DNA of 64,000 nt from Woeseiaceae bacterium (GTDB lineage: Bacteria; Pseudomonadota; Gammaproteobacteria; Steroidobacterales; Woeseiaceae). This document shows positions 15,993 through 26,377 of the stretch, in pieces (within the stretch, counting starts at the first letter, position 1; the number at the start of each line of letters is the position of its first letter). A program made the translations under genes and the position numbers. Below the pieces are notes generated by a model. It searched no databases. It was not told the origin of the DNA and saw only the letters and a program-made list of their open reading frames with translations. Where the stretch lies: contig JANQPG010000050.1 of assembly GCA_028289545.1 (NCBI GenBank), positions 62,001-126,000 on the forward strand, in the 5' to 3' direction.

Positions 15993-18239
15993 TTACGCCA
16001 GGTCGAAACGAATGTGATTCTTTAACGGCAGCTCGCGAATTCGCCGACCCGTGGCCGCGAAAATGGCGTTGGCCAGCGCCGGTGCGGCCGGCGGCGTACC
16101 CGGTTCGCCAATACCGCGAATGCGATGCCCGTTTTCCAGGACTCGCACGGCGATTTGCGGCGCCTGCGGTAGACGCAAGGCGTCGTAGTTGTGGAAGTTG
16201 CTCTGCTCGACCTCGCCGTCACGAATCGTCACCGCGCTCATGATCGCGGCGCTCAAGCCAAAGTTGATGCCGGAATGAAGCTGCGCCTCGATGTTCGCCG
16301 GATCGAGTGCCGTACCAACATCGACGGCCGCCCACACATTCAGCACGCGAATACCTTTCGGCGTATTGACGACTTCGACGACCTCGGCGGTGGGCACGCC
16401 AAACGAAAGCACAAAAGCCAGACCCTTGCCCTGCCCGGGGGCTGAGCCGGCGCTGCCCCAGCCCGAGAGGTCCGCGACGGCCTCGATCACGGCGCGGCTG
16501 ACCTCGTCGGTCAGCATATCGAGTCTGAAGTCGAGCGGATCCTTGCCCGCGGCATGCGCCATCTCGTCGACGATACACTCATGAAAAAAGCCGTTTTGTG
16601 ATGCGCCCACCGAGCGCCAGGAGCTAACCGGCAGCATGAGCGGCACCCGGTACCCCGTTACCCGGTGATTCGGAATGTCGTAAGGCTGATCCCACGCGGA
16701 TTGCACAATGGATATGTCCGGTCCGAGGACCGGCACGTCGAGGCGGCCGAACTGAGACTCGAAGACCGAGGGCGCCGACAGCTCCAGGTCCAGCGCCGTC
16801 GCGGCCCCGGCGCCGACGTTTGCCCGAAAACGCGCCGCCGCCAGCGGGCGATAGGCATCGTGCGTCATGTCTTCCTCCCGGGACCAGGTGGTCTTGACGG
16901 GCGTGCCCTCCATGGCCACGGCCACGGTGACGGCGGCTTTGATGAAATCCATCTCCGCGCGCCGCCCAAAACCGCCTCCCAGGTAGCTGGTATGCACGTG
17001 AACCTGTGTTTCGTCGATCCCGGCCAGCAGCGCCCCTTCCTTGACGGCCTGCGTCGGCAATTGATTGCCCGCCCAGATATCGAGCCGTCCGTCTCGCCAC
17101 CAGGCGACCGCGTTCAAGGGCTCCATCGTCGCGTGCGCCAGGTACGGTACGCGATATTCGCCCTCCAGATCGGCACCCTCGAGGAACGCGTCGTCAACGC
17201 TGCCCTCGTCGCGGAACCGGCTGTCGTGGTCGCCGTCGAACGCGGACAGGACCGCGCTCACATGTCCGTCGGTATCAGCGGGATAGTCCGCGGGCTGCCA
17301 GTCGAAGCGGATGGTCTTCGCCGCCTCGAACGCATACCAGGTGTTGCTGGCCACGACGGCAGCACCGTCCGGCAATGCAATGACGTCACGAACGCCGCGC
17401 ATACCGCGCGCCGTTTCGGCGTCAAAATCCAGCACGCCGCCACCCAGCTGCGGGTTGCGCCGCACGGTGGCGTACAACATGTTGTCGAGCCGCACGTCGA
17501 TCGAAAACTCCGCCGTTCCAGTGCACTTGGGGAGCATGTCCACGCGAGCTTGTGAGTGTCCCAGCAGCCGCCACTCCGCTCTCGGTTTCAGCGGCGGGTC
17601 GTCCGGCGGATCGATGCTCGCAGCGGCCATCGCCAGGTCCTCGTAGCGCACTCGCCGCCCGGACGGGCTGACGACTGCCCCGCCTTCGGTACCGAGCGCC
17701 GCCCGGTCTTCCCCGAGTTTGGCTGCCGCCGCCGTCAGCAACACCTCTCGCGCCGCCGCGCCGGCCTTGCGCATCTTTACGTAGGCATCCGGGATCGACG
17801 AAGACCCCCCGGTCACCTGCATGCCGAGGAATTTGGCCGGCACGCGGGTCATACGGCGCATGCGTTCGGCCATTGGGCTCGTGTCGGTAGCCGCAAACGG
17901 CACGCCCTCCTCGAGCACGGCTGCGTTGAAGTAGGCGCTGGATGCCGGGCCGTGCTCGACGTTCACGGCACCGAGGTCAACATCCAGCTCTTCGGCAAGC
18001 AATGCCGCCAGCGTCGTATGCACGCCCTGCCCCATCTCGGCACGCGGTGTGATCAGGGTGACGCCGCTGGCGTCGATGCGAACATAGGGCGTCAGCGCTG
18101 CCTCGCCCGACGCCAGATTCTCGAGCAGCGGATTGTCGTGCGGCTTCTTGTAGCGCCAGTAGCCGAACACGACGCCGCCGGCAACCGCGGCGGAACCGAT
18201 GAGGAGGACCCGACGGGTAATTTTCCGCGCGCGCCCCAT
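15993..18239 (-). CDS. Molybdopterin aldehyde/isoquinoline oxidoreductase large subunit (IorB-like)
   Basis: A 748-residue xanthine-oxidase-family large subunit of the isoquinoline 1-oxidoreductase beta type. It begins with a Tat-like leader (KITRRVLLIGSAAVAGGVVFGYW), as IorB-like proteins do, so the enzyme is probably periplasmic. Later signatures: TLITPRAEMGQGVHTTLAALLAEEL (MoCo site), HTSYLGGGFGRRAEMDFI, LPVSSWRSVGASQNGFFHECIVDEMAHAAGKDPLDFR and the final RIRGIGEPGTPPAAPALANAIFAATG with the catalytic Glu. The start at 18239 overlaps the small-subunit stop by one base (TGATG), so the pair is coupled. Electrons would go to a cytochrome not seen here. The substrate is unknown: an N-heterocycle or aldehyde. 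Confidence 0.88.
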   Translation of the reverse strand: MGRARKITRRVLLIGSAAVAGGVVFGYWRYKKPHDNPLLENLASGEAALTPYVRIDASGVTLITPRAEMGQGVHTTLAALLAEELDVDLGAVNVEHGPASSAYFNAAVLEEGVPFAATDTSPMAERMRRMTRVPAKFLGMQVTGGSSSIPDAYVKMRKAGAAAREVLLTAAAAKLGEDRAALGTEGGAVVSPSGRRVRYEDLAMAAASIDPPDDPPLKPRAEWRLLGHSQARVDMLPKCTGTAEFSIDVRLDNMLYATVRRNPQLGGGVLDFDAETARGMRGVRDVIALPDGAAVVASNTWYAFEAAKTIRFDWQPADYPADTDGHVSAVLSAFDGDHDSRFRDEGSVDDAFLEGADLEGEYRVPYLAHATMEPLNAVAWWRDGRLDIWAGNQLPTQAVKEGALLAGIDETQVHVHTSYLGGGFGRRAEMDFIKAAVTVAVAMEGTPVKTTWSREEDMTHDAYRPLAAARFRANVGAGAATALDLELSAPSVFESQFGRLDVPVLGPDISIVQSAWDQPYDIPNHRVTGYRVPLMLPVSSWRSVGASQNGFFHECIVDEMAHAAGKDPLDFRLDMLTDEVSRAVIEAVADLSGWGSAGSAPGQGKGLAFVLSFGVPTAEVVEVVNTPKGIRVLNVWAAVDVGTALDPANIEAQLHSGINFGLSAAIMSAVTIRDGEVEQSNFHNYDALRLPQAPQIAVRVLENGHRIRGIGEPGTPPAAPALANAIFAATGRRIRELPLKNHIRFDLA

Positions 18240-18739
18240 CAGTCCGACTCGCCGCCCGTCTCGTTTTGCGCCTCGTTGCGCATGTCGCTCTGCAATCTGG
18301 CCGCTGCCGCGTGAACGGCTTTGCGAATCCGGGGATAGGTACCGCAGCGGCACAGGTTGCCGGACAGCGCGCGATCGATCTGTTCGTCGCTCGGCCCGGG
18401 TGTTGCATCGAGGAGCGCCGCCGCCGACATGATTTGCCCCGGCTGGCAATACCCACACTGCGCCACCTGCATCTCGATCCACGCCGCCTGCACGGCGTGT
18501 AGAGCGTCGGGTGCGCCGAGACCCTCGATGGTCCGCACTTCGGCATTCACGGCAGCCACCGGCAACACGCAGGAGCGCACGGCCCGGCCATCGAGATGCA
18601 CCGTACAGGCGCCGCACAGGGCCATGCCACATCCGAATTTTGGCCCGGTAATCCCCAGTTCGTCGCGCAGTACCCAGAGAAGCGGCATACGCGGATCAAC
18701 GTCGATCTCGTATTCCTGTTCGTTGACCGTGAGCTTCAT
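18239..18739 (-). CDS. [2Fe-2S] small subunit of molybdopterin oxidoreductase (IorA-like)
   Basis: A 166-residue subunit with two [2Fe-2S] clusters. The plant-ferredoxin-type site is [17 protein letters not shown] (about 36-52) with a further Cys in VRSCVLP; the helical-bundle site is [13 protein letters not shown] and [15 protein letters not shown]. This two-subunit layout without an FAD subunit is the IorAB type. The start at 18739 ([16 protein letters not shown]) is the usual N-terminus of the family; the longer reading adds 59 residues with no homology sense. It relays electrons from the molybdenum site of its partner. About 215 bases upstream is the divergent XRE pair, with an AT-rich shared promoter region. 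Confidence 0.9.
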   Translation of the reverse strand: MKLTVNEQEYEIDVDPRMPLLWVLRDELGITGPKFGCGMALCGACTVHLDGRAVRSCVLPVAAVNAEVRTIEGLGAPDALHAVQAAWIEMQVAQCGYCQPGQIMSAAALLDATPGPSDEQIDRALSGNLCRCGTYPRIRKAVHAAAARLQSDMRNEAQNETGGESD

Positions 18740-18886
18740 GATCTGCCGCGCCGCCTCGCTAGTCGCCCCTGCCGACAGCCTAGTCTGTTCGCCGCAAGTC
18801 TGCGACCTCCGTTCGCCCGTACCCCCTGATCGCCCACATCGAATACGACTGTGGTGACATAGAGATTTGTCTTTTTGTAAAATACA

Positions 18887-18935
18887 CTTGACTTTTTGAC
18901 ATCCCAAAGCCACCATAATGTCAAGCTAACTTGAC
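18887..18935. promoter_or_regulatory. Cluster of CTTGAC/GTCAAG repeats before the XRE pair
   Basis: An AT-rich patch holds CTTGAC (18887-18892), TTGACA (18896-18901), TGTCAAG (18919-18925) and CTTGAC (18930-18935). The last two form a perfect inverted repeat GTCAAG-CTAA-CTTGAC (18920-18935) that ends 21 bases before the start at 18957. The spacing and symmetry fit an operator for the small XRE protein encoded downstream. TTGACT/TTGACA could also serve as -35 elements. Confidence 0.5.
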
Positions 18936-18956
18936 TTATAGAGGAAGGAATAAACA

Positions 18957-19379
18957 ATGTCTCAGAAATCTCTCGAGTCCAGTCAATGGACGACCCGGCA
19001 AAACCGAAACGCCCGAGCTCTCGCCCGGTGGACTACAGCCTGGGTTCTGAGCCTTGCACTCGCCCAGTTCGGTCCGAGGTTTCTCTGGGACGAGGCAACG
19101 CTGCTGAGTAGTATCGGCATTGCCCTGAACCTGGCAATCGGCATCGGCATGATTCTCGCCAACCGTCGGCTCATCATGGACCTCGACGAAATGCAGCGGC
19201 AGGTGCAGCTGGAAGCCATGGCCTTTGCGCTCGGTATTGGACTGGTCTTCGGACTCGCCTATGCCATGCTCGATACGGTCAACTTGATTTCATTCGACGC
19301 CCGGATTCCCGAGCTTGCCGCGTTCATCGCGCTCGTATTCATGGCTTCCGTTTTTCGCGGTACGCGGAGGCTTAAATGA
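18957..19379 (+). CDS. Four-helix membrane protein of unknown function, coupled to XRE regulator
   Basis: A 140-residue inner-membrane protein with four predicted helices (about 26-44, 49-70, 85-108 and 115-133) joined by short loops; the middle loop NRRLIMDLDEMQRQVQLEA resembles the loop of small membrane proteins (DUF2178-like) that commonly accompany YgzD-type XRE regulators. AGAGGAAGGA lies 11-20 bases before the ATG. The last four bases overlap the XRE start (ATGA). I cannot assign a function; in comparable pairs the membrane protein may sense a signal and hold or release the regulator, but that is inference. Confidence 0.7.
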   Translation: MSQKSLESSQWTTRQNRNARALARWTTAWVLSLALAQFGPRFLWDEATLLSSIGIALNLAIGIGMILANRRLIMDLDEMQRQVQLEAMAFALGIGLVFGLAYAMLDTVNLISFDARIPELAAFIALVFMASVFRGTRRLK

Positions 19380-19573
19380 AAAACCGCCTGAAGGTCCTGC
19401 GCGCCGAACGCGACTGGACGCAAGCCGACCTCGCGGGGGCAGTAGACGTATCTCGACAGACCATTAACGCGATCGAAAAGGGTAAGTTCGACCCCAGCCT
19501 GCCGCTCGCGTTTCGATTTGCACGTCTTTTCGAAAAGAGTATCGAGGAAATCTTTGAAGACGACGCAGTTTGA
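19376..19573 (+). CDS. Small XRE-family transcriptional regulator
   Basis: A 65-residue protein made up only of a Cro/CI-type helix-turn-helix: MKNRLKVLRAERDWTQADLAGAVDVSRQTINAIEKGKFDPSLPLAFRFARLFEKSIEEIF. This is the widespread short YozG/YgzD type that is nearly always encoded with a multi-pass membrane protein, as here. The start overlaps the membrane gene stop by four bases. It probably binds the GTCAAG/CTTGAC repeats at 18887-18935 and regulates its own operon. Confidence 0.88.
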   Translation: MKNRLKVLRAERDWTQADLAGAVDVSRQTINAIEKGKFDPSLPLAFRFARLFEKSIEEIFEDDAV

Positions 19574-19593
19574 GTGCCCTGAATGCAAAAAGG

Positions 19594-19618
19594 CCGGCTC
19601 GCGCTTGCCGCGAGCCGG
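19594..19618. terminator. Strong hairpin after the XRE gene
   Basis: CCGGCTCGCG and CGCGAGCCGG are perfect ten-base arms around a five-base loop, 21 bases after the XRE stop. On the plus strand an A5 tract precedes the stem and no T-run follows, so as an intrinsic terminator it is better oriented for minus-strand transcripts (stem then CCTTTTTG). It may also attenuate the plus transcript. Confidence 0.5.
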
Positions 19619-19688
19619 AGACGCTGACGCTTCGCCGGTGGCAACGACTTGGGCTACACTCTCGGTCCCTCGAAACGAGCGACCCAAC

Positions 19689-22600
19689 ATGACCCATCGA
19701 TCCAGCCTTGCTGTTCTGTTCCTAGCACTCATCCAACTCCTGCTCACGCCAGCCGTCCTCGCCCAGCCCGCCGCTGGCGACACCCGGCTACTGCGCTTTC
19801 CGGACATTCATCGCGATCAGGTTGTGTTTGTGTACGCCGGAGACATCTATATAGCGTCGAGGCACGGCGGCACCGCGAGAAGACTAACCTCGCACGAAGG
19901 TCTCGAGTTATTCCCCAAGTTTTCGCCCGACGGCAGCCGAATCGCATTCTCGGCCGAGTACAACGGCACGCGGCAGGTCTACGTCATGCCGGTGACGGGC
20001 GGGTCGCCGAAACAGCTGACCTGGTATAACGACGTCGGCCCGATGCCGCCGCGCGGCGGCTTCGACTACCGTGTGCTCGACTGGACACCGGACGGTGAAC
20101 ACGTGCTGGTGCGCGCCAACCGCCTGCCCTGGGGCGTGCGCATGGGACGTTATTATCTCGTGCCGGCGGCGGGTGGCGACGAGCAGGCCATCGAAGTCCC
20201 CGAAGGCGGCGGCGGGATGCTGTCGCCCGACGGCAGCACCCTCGTCTACACGCCTATCGACCGCGAGTTTCGAACCTGGAAGCGCTATCGCGGCGGTCGC
20301 GCACAAGACGTCTGGACCTACGATCTCGAAGCCGGCACCGCAACACAGCTCACCGACCACGAGGCGACCGATCACCAGCCGCTCTGGGTCGGTGACGACA
20401 TCTTTTATGTCTCAGACCGCAATTACACGCTGAACCTGTACCGGCACACGACCAATGCCGAGCCGGAGCAGCTCACGTCGCACGAAGACTTCGATGTGTT
20501 GTGGCCAAGCGCCGGACCGGAAGCCATCGTTTACGAAAACGGTGGCTGGTTGTATCGCTACGATCCGTCGGCCGGCACGACGTCGCGGCTTCAGATCGGC
20601 ATTGCCGGTGATCTGCCGGGCCGCATGCCTCGGGTCGTTGAGGGGGCTCGGTTTGTTCAGGCCGCGGACATAGCGCCCGACGGCCAGCGTGTCGTCTTCA
20701 GCGCTCGCGGCGACGTGTTTACCGTGCCGGCGGAAAACGGCCCGATCCGGCGGTTGACCCACACTCCAGATAGTCGCGAAATCGACGCTACCTGGTCTCC
20801 CGACGGCAGCCGCATTGCCTACCTTTCCGACGAAAGCGGCGAATACGAGATCTGGCTGCGCTCGCAGGACGGTACCGGCGCCGCTCGTCAAATCACGAGC
20901 GACGGCGGCATCTGGCGCTTCCCGCCGCTGTGGTCACCCGACGGCCAACAGCTGTTGTTCGGCGACAAGCGCCAGCAGCTCAACATCGTCGACGTCGACA
21001 GCGGCCGCGTGCGCGTGGTCGACACGTCACGGCACAACGACATCGAGGACTATGCCTGGTCACCGGACAGCCGCTTTGTCGTCTACACGAAAGACAATAA
21101 CGCGGGCTACGGCAGCCTCTGGATCTACGCGGCAGCCGATGCTTCGACCCGGCAGGTCACGAGCGACCTGTACAACGACTTCAACGGCGCGTTCGATCCT
21201 CAGGGACGCTACCTGTATTTCCTCTCTTCCCGCGATCAGGATCTCGAGTTCAGCTCGGTCGAATTCAACTACATGGTGACCAACTCGGTCCGGGTCTACG
21301 CCGCACAGCTCAACGCAGACCAGCCTGCGCTGTTTCTGCCGAAGAGCGACGAGGTTACCGAGGGAGGCAGCAGCGAGAACGGCGAAGACTCCGGCAACGG
21401 CGACGCCGATGAGGACGTTCGGATCAATATCGACTTCGGAGGCTTATCGTCTCGCGTGGTCGCACTGCAGGATGCCGGCGGCAACTACAGCCAGCTAACG
21501 GCCGCGCCGGCGGGCCCGCTGTACCTGTCGGGTGCAAACGGCGACGCGACGCTGCACCTGTTCGATATCGACGCGGAAGAAGAGAAAACGGTCCTCGAAG
21601 GCATCGGCGCCTACACAGTCGCGGCCAACGGCAAGAAACTGCTGTTCGCGAAGGGCGAGGCCTGGGGCATTGCATCAGTCGAACCCAAGCAGGATGCGGA
21701 CAAGGGCCATCTCGATCTCGGCGACCTCGAACTGCGCATCGAACCGCCGCTCGAATGGCGCCAGATGTACACGGACGGCTGGCGCATATTGCGCGACTGG
21801 TTCTACGACCCCGGGATGCACGGCCAGGACTGGCAGGCGATACACGATCGCTACCTGCCGCTCGTCGATCACGTCGCACACCGCGCCGACCTCGATTACA
21901 TCCTGGGCGAGATCGCGGGCGAAATGAACGCCGGGCACATCTACGTGCAGACCGGCGATCAGCCCACGCCCGAACGACGGAACGGCGGACTCCTGGGTGC
22001 AGAGGTCGAGGCCGCCGACGGCTACTATCGCGTTAGCAAGGTGTTTGCCGGCGAACCCTGGCACCCGGCGTTTTATTCACCCCTCGACGTGCCCGGAGTC
22101 GATGTCGAAGCTGGCGACTACATTCTCGCGGTCAACGGCGTGTCCACGCAGACTGCGGAGAATTTCTACAGTCTGCTGGAAAACACCGGCGGCGACGTCG
22201 TTACGCTGCGGATCAACGATCAGCCGCGCGAACGCGGCGCCCGCGACGTGCTCGTCAAAACCATCAGCAGCGAAACCCAGCTCCGCTATCTGGACTGGGT
22301 GGAAGACCGTGCCCGGCGTGTTGACGAGCTTTCCGGCGGACGCATCGGCTACGTACATTTGCCGAACACGGCCGTGGCCGGAAATCGTGAACTGTTCAAG
22401 CGGTTCCTGCCTCAGGTGAGAAAAGAGGCGCTGATCATCGACGCCCGCTACAACGGCGGCGGCTTCATCCCGGATCGTATGATCGAAATCGTCTCCCGCC
22501 TGCCGCTCAACTACTGGAAGCGGCGTGGACTCGATCCGCAGTCGACACCCGTCATATCCCACACGGGGCCCAAGGCAACGCTCATCAACGGCTATTCGTC

Positions 22601-22940
22601 ATCGGGCGGCGACGCATTTCCCTACTACTTCAAAAAGCTGGGTCTGGGACCGTTGATCGGCACACGGACCTGGGGTGGCCTGATCGGCATTTCCGGCAAC
22701 CCCATGCTTGCGGACGGCGGCGGAGTCCTGGCCTCGACCTTCCGGTTCCTCGACACGGACGGCAACTGGGCTGTGGAAAATGAAGGTGTCGCGCCCGACA
22801 TCGAAGTCGTGGATCGTCCCGAACTCGTCGCCAAAGGCGAAGACCCAACCCTGGAACGGGCAGTGCAGCATCTGCTCGACGAACTCGGTCCGGAGCCGGC
22901 CGAGACCGTGACGGCGCCGCCGGCGCCCGTCGACTTTTAG
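19689..22940 (+). CDS. Tricorn-family S41 protease, exported
   Basis: A 1083-residue protease with a Sec signal peptide (SSLAVLFLALIQLLLTPAVLAQP). Residues about 30-680 are WD-like/TolB beta-propeller repeats (RRLTSHEG...FSPDGSRIAFSAEYNGTRQVYV...). After a linker, the tricorn core domain (WRILRDWFYDPGMHGQDWQAIHDRYLPLV), a PDZ domain (about 795-880) and the S41 catalytic part follow. The nucleophile lies in INGYSSSGGDAFPYYFKK near residue 970, and YNGGGFIPDRMIEI and GTRTWGGLIG complete the S41 site. Tricorn proteases cut peptides to short products; here the signal peptide places it in the periplasm. The start at 19689 fits the signal peptide; an open frame extends upstream across the hairpin. 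A stretch EGGSSENGEDSGNGDADED is an acidic linker. Confidence 0.9.
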   Translation: MTHRSSLAVLFLALIQLLLTPAVLAQPAAGDTRLLRFPDIHRDQVVFVYAGDIYIASRHGGTARRLTSHEGLELFPKFSPDGSRIAFSAEYNGTRQVYVMPVTGGSPKQLTWYNDVGPMPPRGGFDYRVLDWTPDGEHVLVRANRLPWGVRMGRYYLVPAAGGDEQAIEVPEGGGGMLSPDGSTLVYTPIDREFRTWKRYRGGRAQDVWTYDLEAGTATQLTDHEATDHQPLWVGDDIFYVSDRNYTLNLYRHTTNAEPEQLTSHEDFDVLWPSAGPEAIVYENGGWLYRYDPSAGTTSRLQIGIAGDLPGRMPRVVEGARFVQAADIAPDGQRVVFSARGDVFTVPAENGPIRRLTHTPDSREIDATWSPDGSRIAYLSDESGEYEIWLRSQDGTGAARQITSDGGIWRFPPLWSPDGQQLLFGDKRQQLNIVDVDSGRVRVVDTSRHNDIEDYAWSPDSRFVVYTKDNNAGYGSLWIYAAADASTRQVTSDLYNDFNGAFDPQGRYLYFLSSRDQDLEFSSVEFNYMVTNSVRVYAAQLNADQPALFLPKSDEVTEGGSSENGEDSGNGDADEDVRINIDFGGLSSRVVALQDAGGNYSQLTAAPAGPLYLSGANGDATLHLFDIDAEEEKTVLEGIGAYTVAANGKKLLFAKGEAWGIASVEPKQDADKGHLDLGDLELRIEPPLEWRQMYTDGWRILRDWFYDPGMHGQDWQAIHDRYLPLVDHVAHRADLDYILGEIAGEMNAGHIYVQTGDQPTPERRNGGLLGAEVEAADGYYRVSKVFAGEPWHPAFYSPLDVPGVDVEAGDYILAVNGVSTQTAENFYSLLENTGGDVVTLRINDQPRERGARDVLVKTISSETQLRYLDWVEDRARRVDELSGGRIGYVHLPNTAVAGNRELFKRFLPQVRKEALIIDARYNGGGFIPDRMIEIVSRLPLNYWKRRGLDPQSTPVISHTGPKATLINGYSSSGGDAFPYYFKKLGLGPLIGTRTWGGLIGISGNPMLADGGGVLASTFRFLDTDGNWAVENEGVAPDIEVVDRPELVAKGEDPTLERAVQHLLDELGPEPAETVTAPPAPVDF

Positions 22941-22962
22941 GGCAAAACAAAAAAGCGGTCCC

Positions 22963-22990
22963 CGGGCCGGCGGCCTCAGCCGCCGGCCCG
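22963..22990. terminator. GC-rich hairpin after the tricorn gene
   Basis: CGGGCCGGCGGC and GCCGCCGGCCCG are perfect 12-base arms with a CTCA loop, 23 bases after the stop codon. Only TTT follows on the plus strand (CGGTTTCACG), while the plus-strand A6 tract before the stem gives a T6 run on the minus strand. It is probably the transcript end of the protease gene, possibly bidirectional. Confidence 0.55.
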
Positions 22991-23182
22991 CGGTTTCACG
23001 GCAGCTTATCCCACTCGATAGTCGAAACCGCCCGCACACTCTCCGCCCAGACGCTCAATACAAAGGCCTCCCCGACGTGGAGCAGCCTCGTGCCGTCGCG
23101 ACAAAAACCTGGCGAATGTTGCATTTATGTCGCCGCCCTGGCTTGTCATAACCGAGAATGTGACGCCTGAACCTAATATTCA

Positions 23183-23197
23183 TGAACACTGTGTTCA
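23183..23197. promoter_or_regulatory. GAACACNGTGTTC palindrome, upstream copy
   Basis: TGAACACTGTGTTCA, a perfect 7-1-7 palindrome, 73 bases before the assumed kinase start. The same 13-base core occurs at 27896-27908 after the TonB-C gene. Position and symmetry fit an operator; the binding protein is not known. Confidence 0.5.
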
Positions 23198-23269
23198 CGA
23201 GCCCTAAGTGTGTCCGTGCGACTTCAATCACGTCGCCTTTTAACGACAGATCTTACTGTTATCGGCGAA

Positions 23270-25218
<1,949 letters not shown>

Positions 25219-25222
<4 letters not shown>

Positions 25223-26367
25223 CAGACAAGGCCCGCATACTGTTTGTCGACGACGAGCAGCGCGTGCTCAACGCCATGCGTGGCCTTTTCCGCCGCGAGT
25301 TCGAGCTGTTCCTGACGACGGATGGCGCGGAAGCCGTGCGGATTGCCGAGAAAGAGTCCATCGACGTGCTGGTCGCCGACCAGCGCATGCCCGGCATGAC
25401 CGGCGTCGAAGTGCTGGGTCAGGTGAAACAGGTGTCGCCGACAACCGTCCGCATTCTATTGACAGGTTACGCGGACCTTGACGCGATTGAAGGTTCGATC
25501 AACGTCGGCGAAGTTTTTCGGTTCCTGAGCAAACCCTGTCCACCGCCGGTACTGAGAGAAACGCTGACCCAGGCCGTCAGCACGGCTCGAGCCAGCGCAG
25601 CAGCGGTTGCAGCCAGCGCCGCAACCCCGGCTGCACCCGCCGATATCTCCAGGCCCGCCGAAGGCGTGGCCGAACAGCGCCCCGTAGCCGATACCACAGA
25701 TAGCGCGGATCCAACGGAACCCTCGCTCCCCGTACTCGAAGATCCCGTACCGGGCGTAGCGGAAACGGTCCCGCCGGCCGGCTTCGACACCGAAATTGTC
25801 CTGGCAGGCGACTCGGCCTCCGAGAAGCAGTCGGCCACAGAAGCAGCGGGCGGCGTGGTCGCCGACATTGGCATCGCGGTTTTCAGCATCGACCCGAACT
25901 TTGCCGAAACAACGGTGCGCGCCCTGTCTTCGAGTCGCGAGGTCAGTCTGGCCACCAACCTTGCGCGCGTGCTCGACGTTCTGGAGCAGCAGAGAGCGGG
26001 CGTTCTCGTGACCGACTACACCGACAACGTCAATCAGCTGCGCAACATGATTGGCTCACTCAAGCAGGTCCTGCCGGAACTCGTCACGATTGTCGTCAGC
26101 GAGAACCGGGACGCCAGCGACATGATTGCGCTGATCAACTATGGCCAGGTATTCCGCTACGTCGACAAACCGTTGGATATGGATCGGTTTCTGAACGACG
26201 TAAACGCGGCCGCACTTCGGCATATCGAACTCGTGAATCACCCCGAATTGCTCCAGCGACATGCCGTCGTGGAGCAGCAGGCAGAAGGCGATGCCGACGC
26301 TGGATTCATCCAGTTCATCGGCCGTATCAAGCAGCTGGGTAACCCCTGGCGTCGAATTAACCGCTGA
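25219..26367 (+). CDS. Response regulator with two receiver-like domains
   Basis: A 382-residue protein with no DNA-binding or enzymatic output domain. Receiver 1 (about 5-120) is complete: DDE at 11-13, phospho-acceptor Asp54 in VADQRMPGMTG, Thr82 and Lys105 in FLSKPCPPP; it resembles receivers of RpfG-type regulators. An Ala/Pro-rich linker of about 95 residues follows. The second domain (about 220-345) keeps the receiver frame: an Asp in VLVTDYTDN, a Ser in IVVSENRDAS and the Lys in YVDKPLDMD, but lacks the usual acidic pair, so it may be only partly functional. It is translationally coupled to the kinase and followed 11 bases later by a TonB-C protein. Output is probably by protein-protein contact. 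Confidence 0.85.
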
Positions 26368-26377
26368 GGCGTTTCCA

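Larger units (their letters stand above)
22941..23269. other. Intergenic region between tricorn protease and histidine kinase
   Basis: No convincing gene in these 329 bases. It contains an A6 tract and a 12-base-pair hairpin just after the protease stop and the palindrome TGAACACTGTGTTCA at 23183. Otherwise I see nothing. The kinase reading frame is open back to 23210, so part of this could be coding if an earlier start is used. Confidence 0.5.

Noticed and set aside
22991-23269. Possible riboswitch before the histidine kinase
   Set aside because: I could not lay out a conserved riboswitch core; only the palindrome at 23183 stands out.
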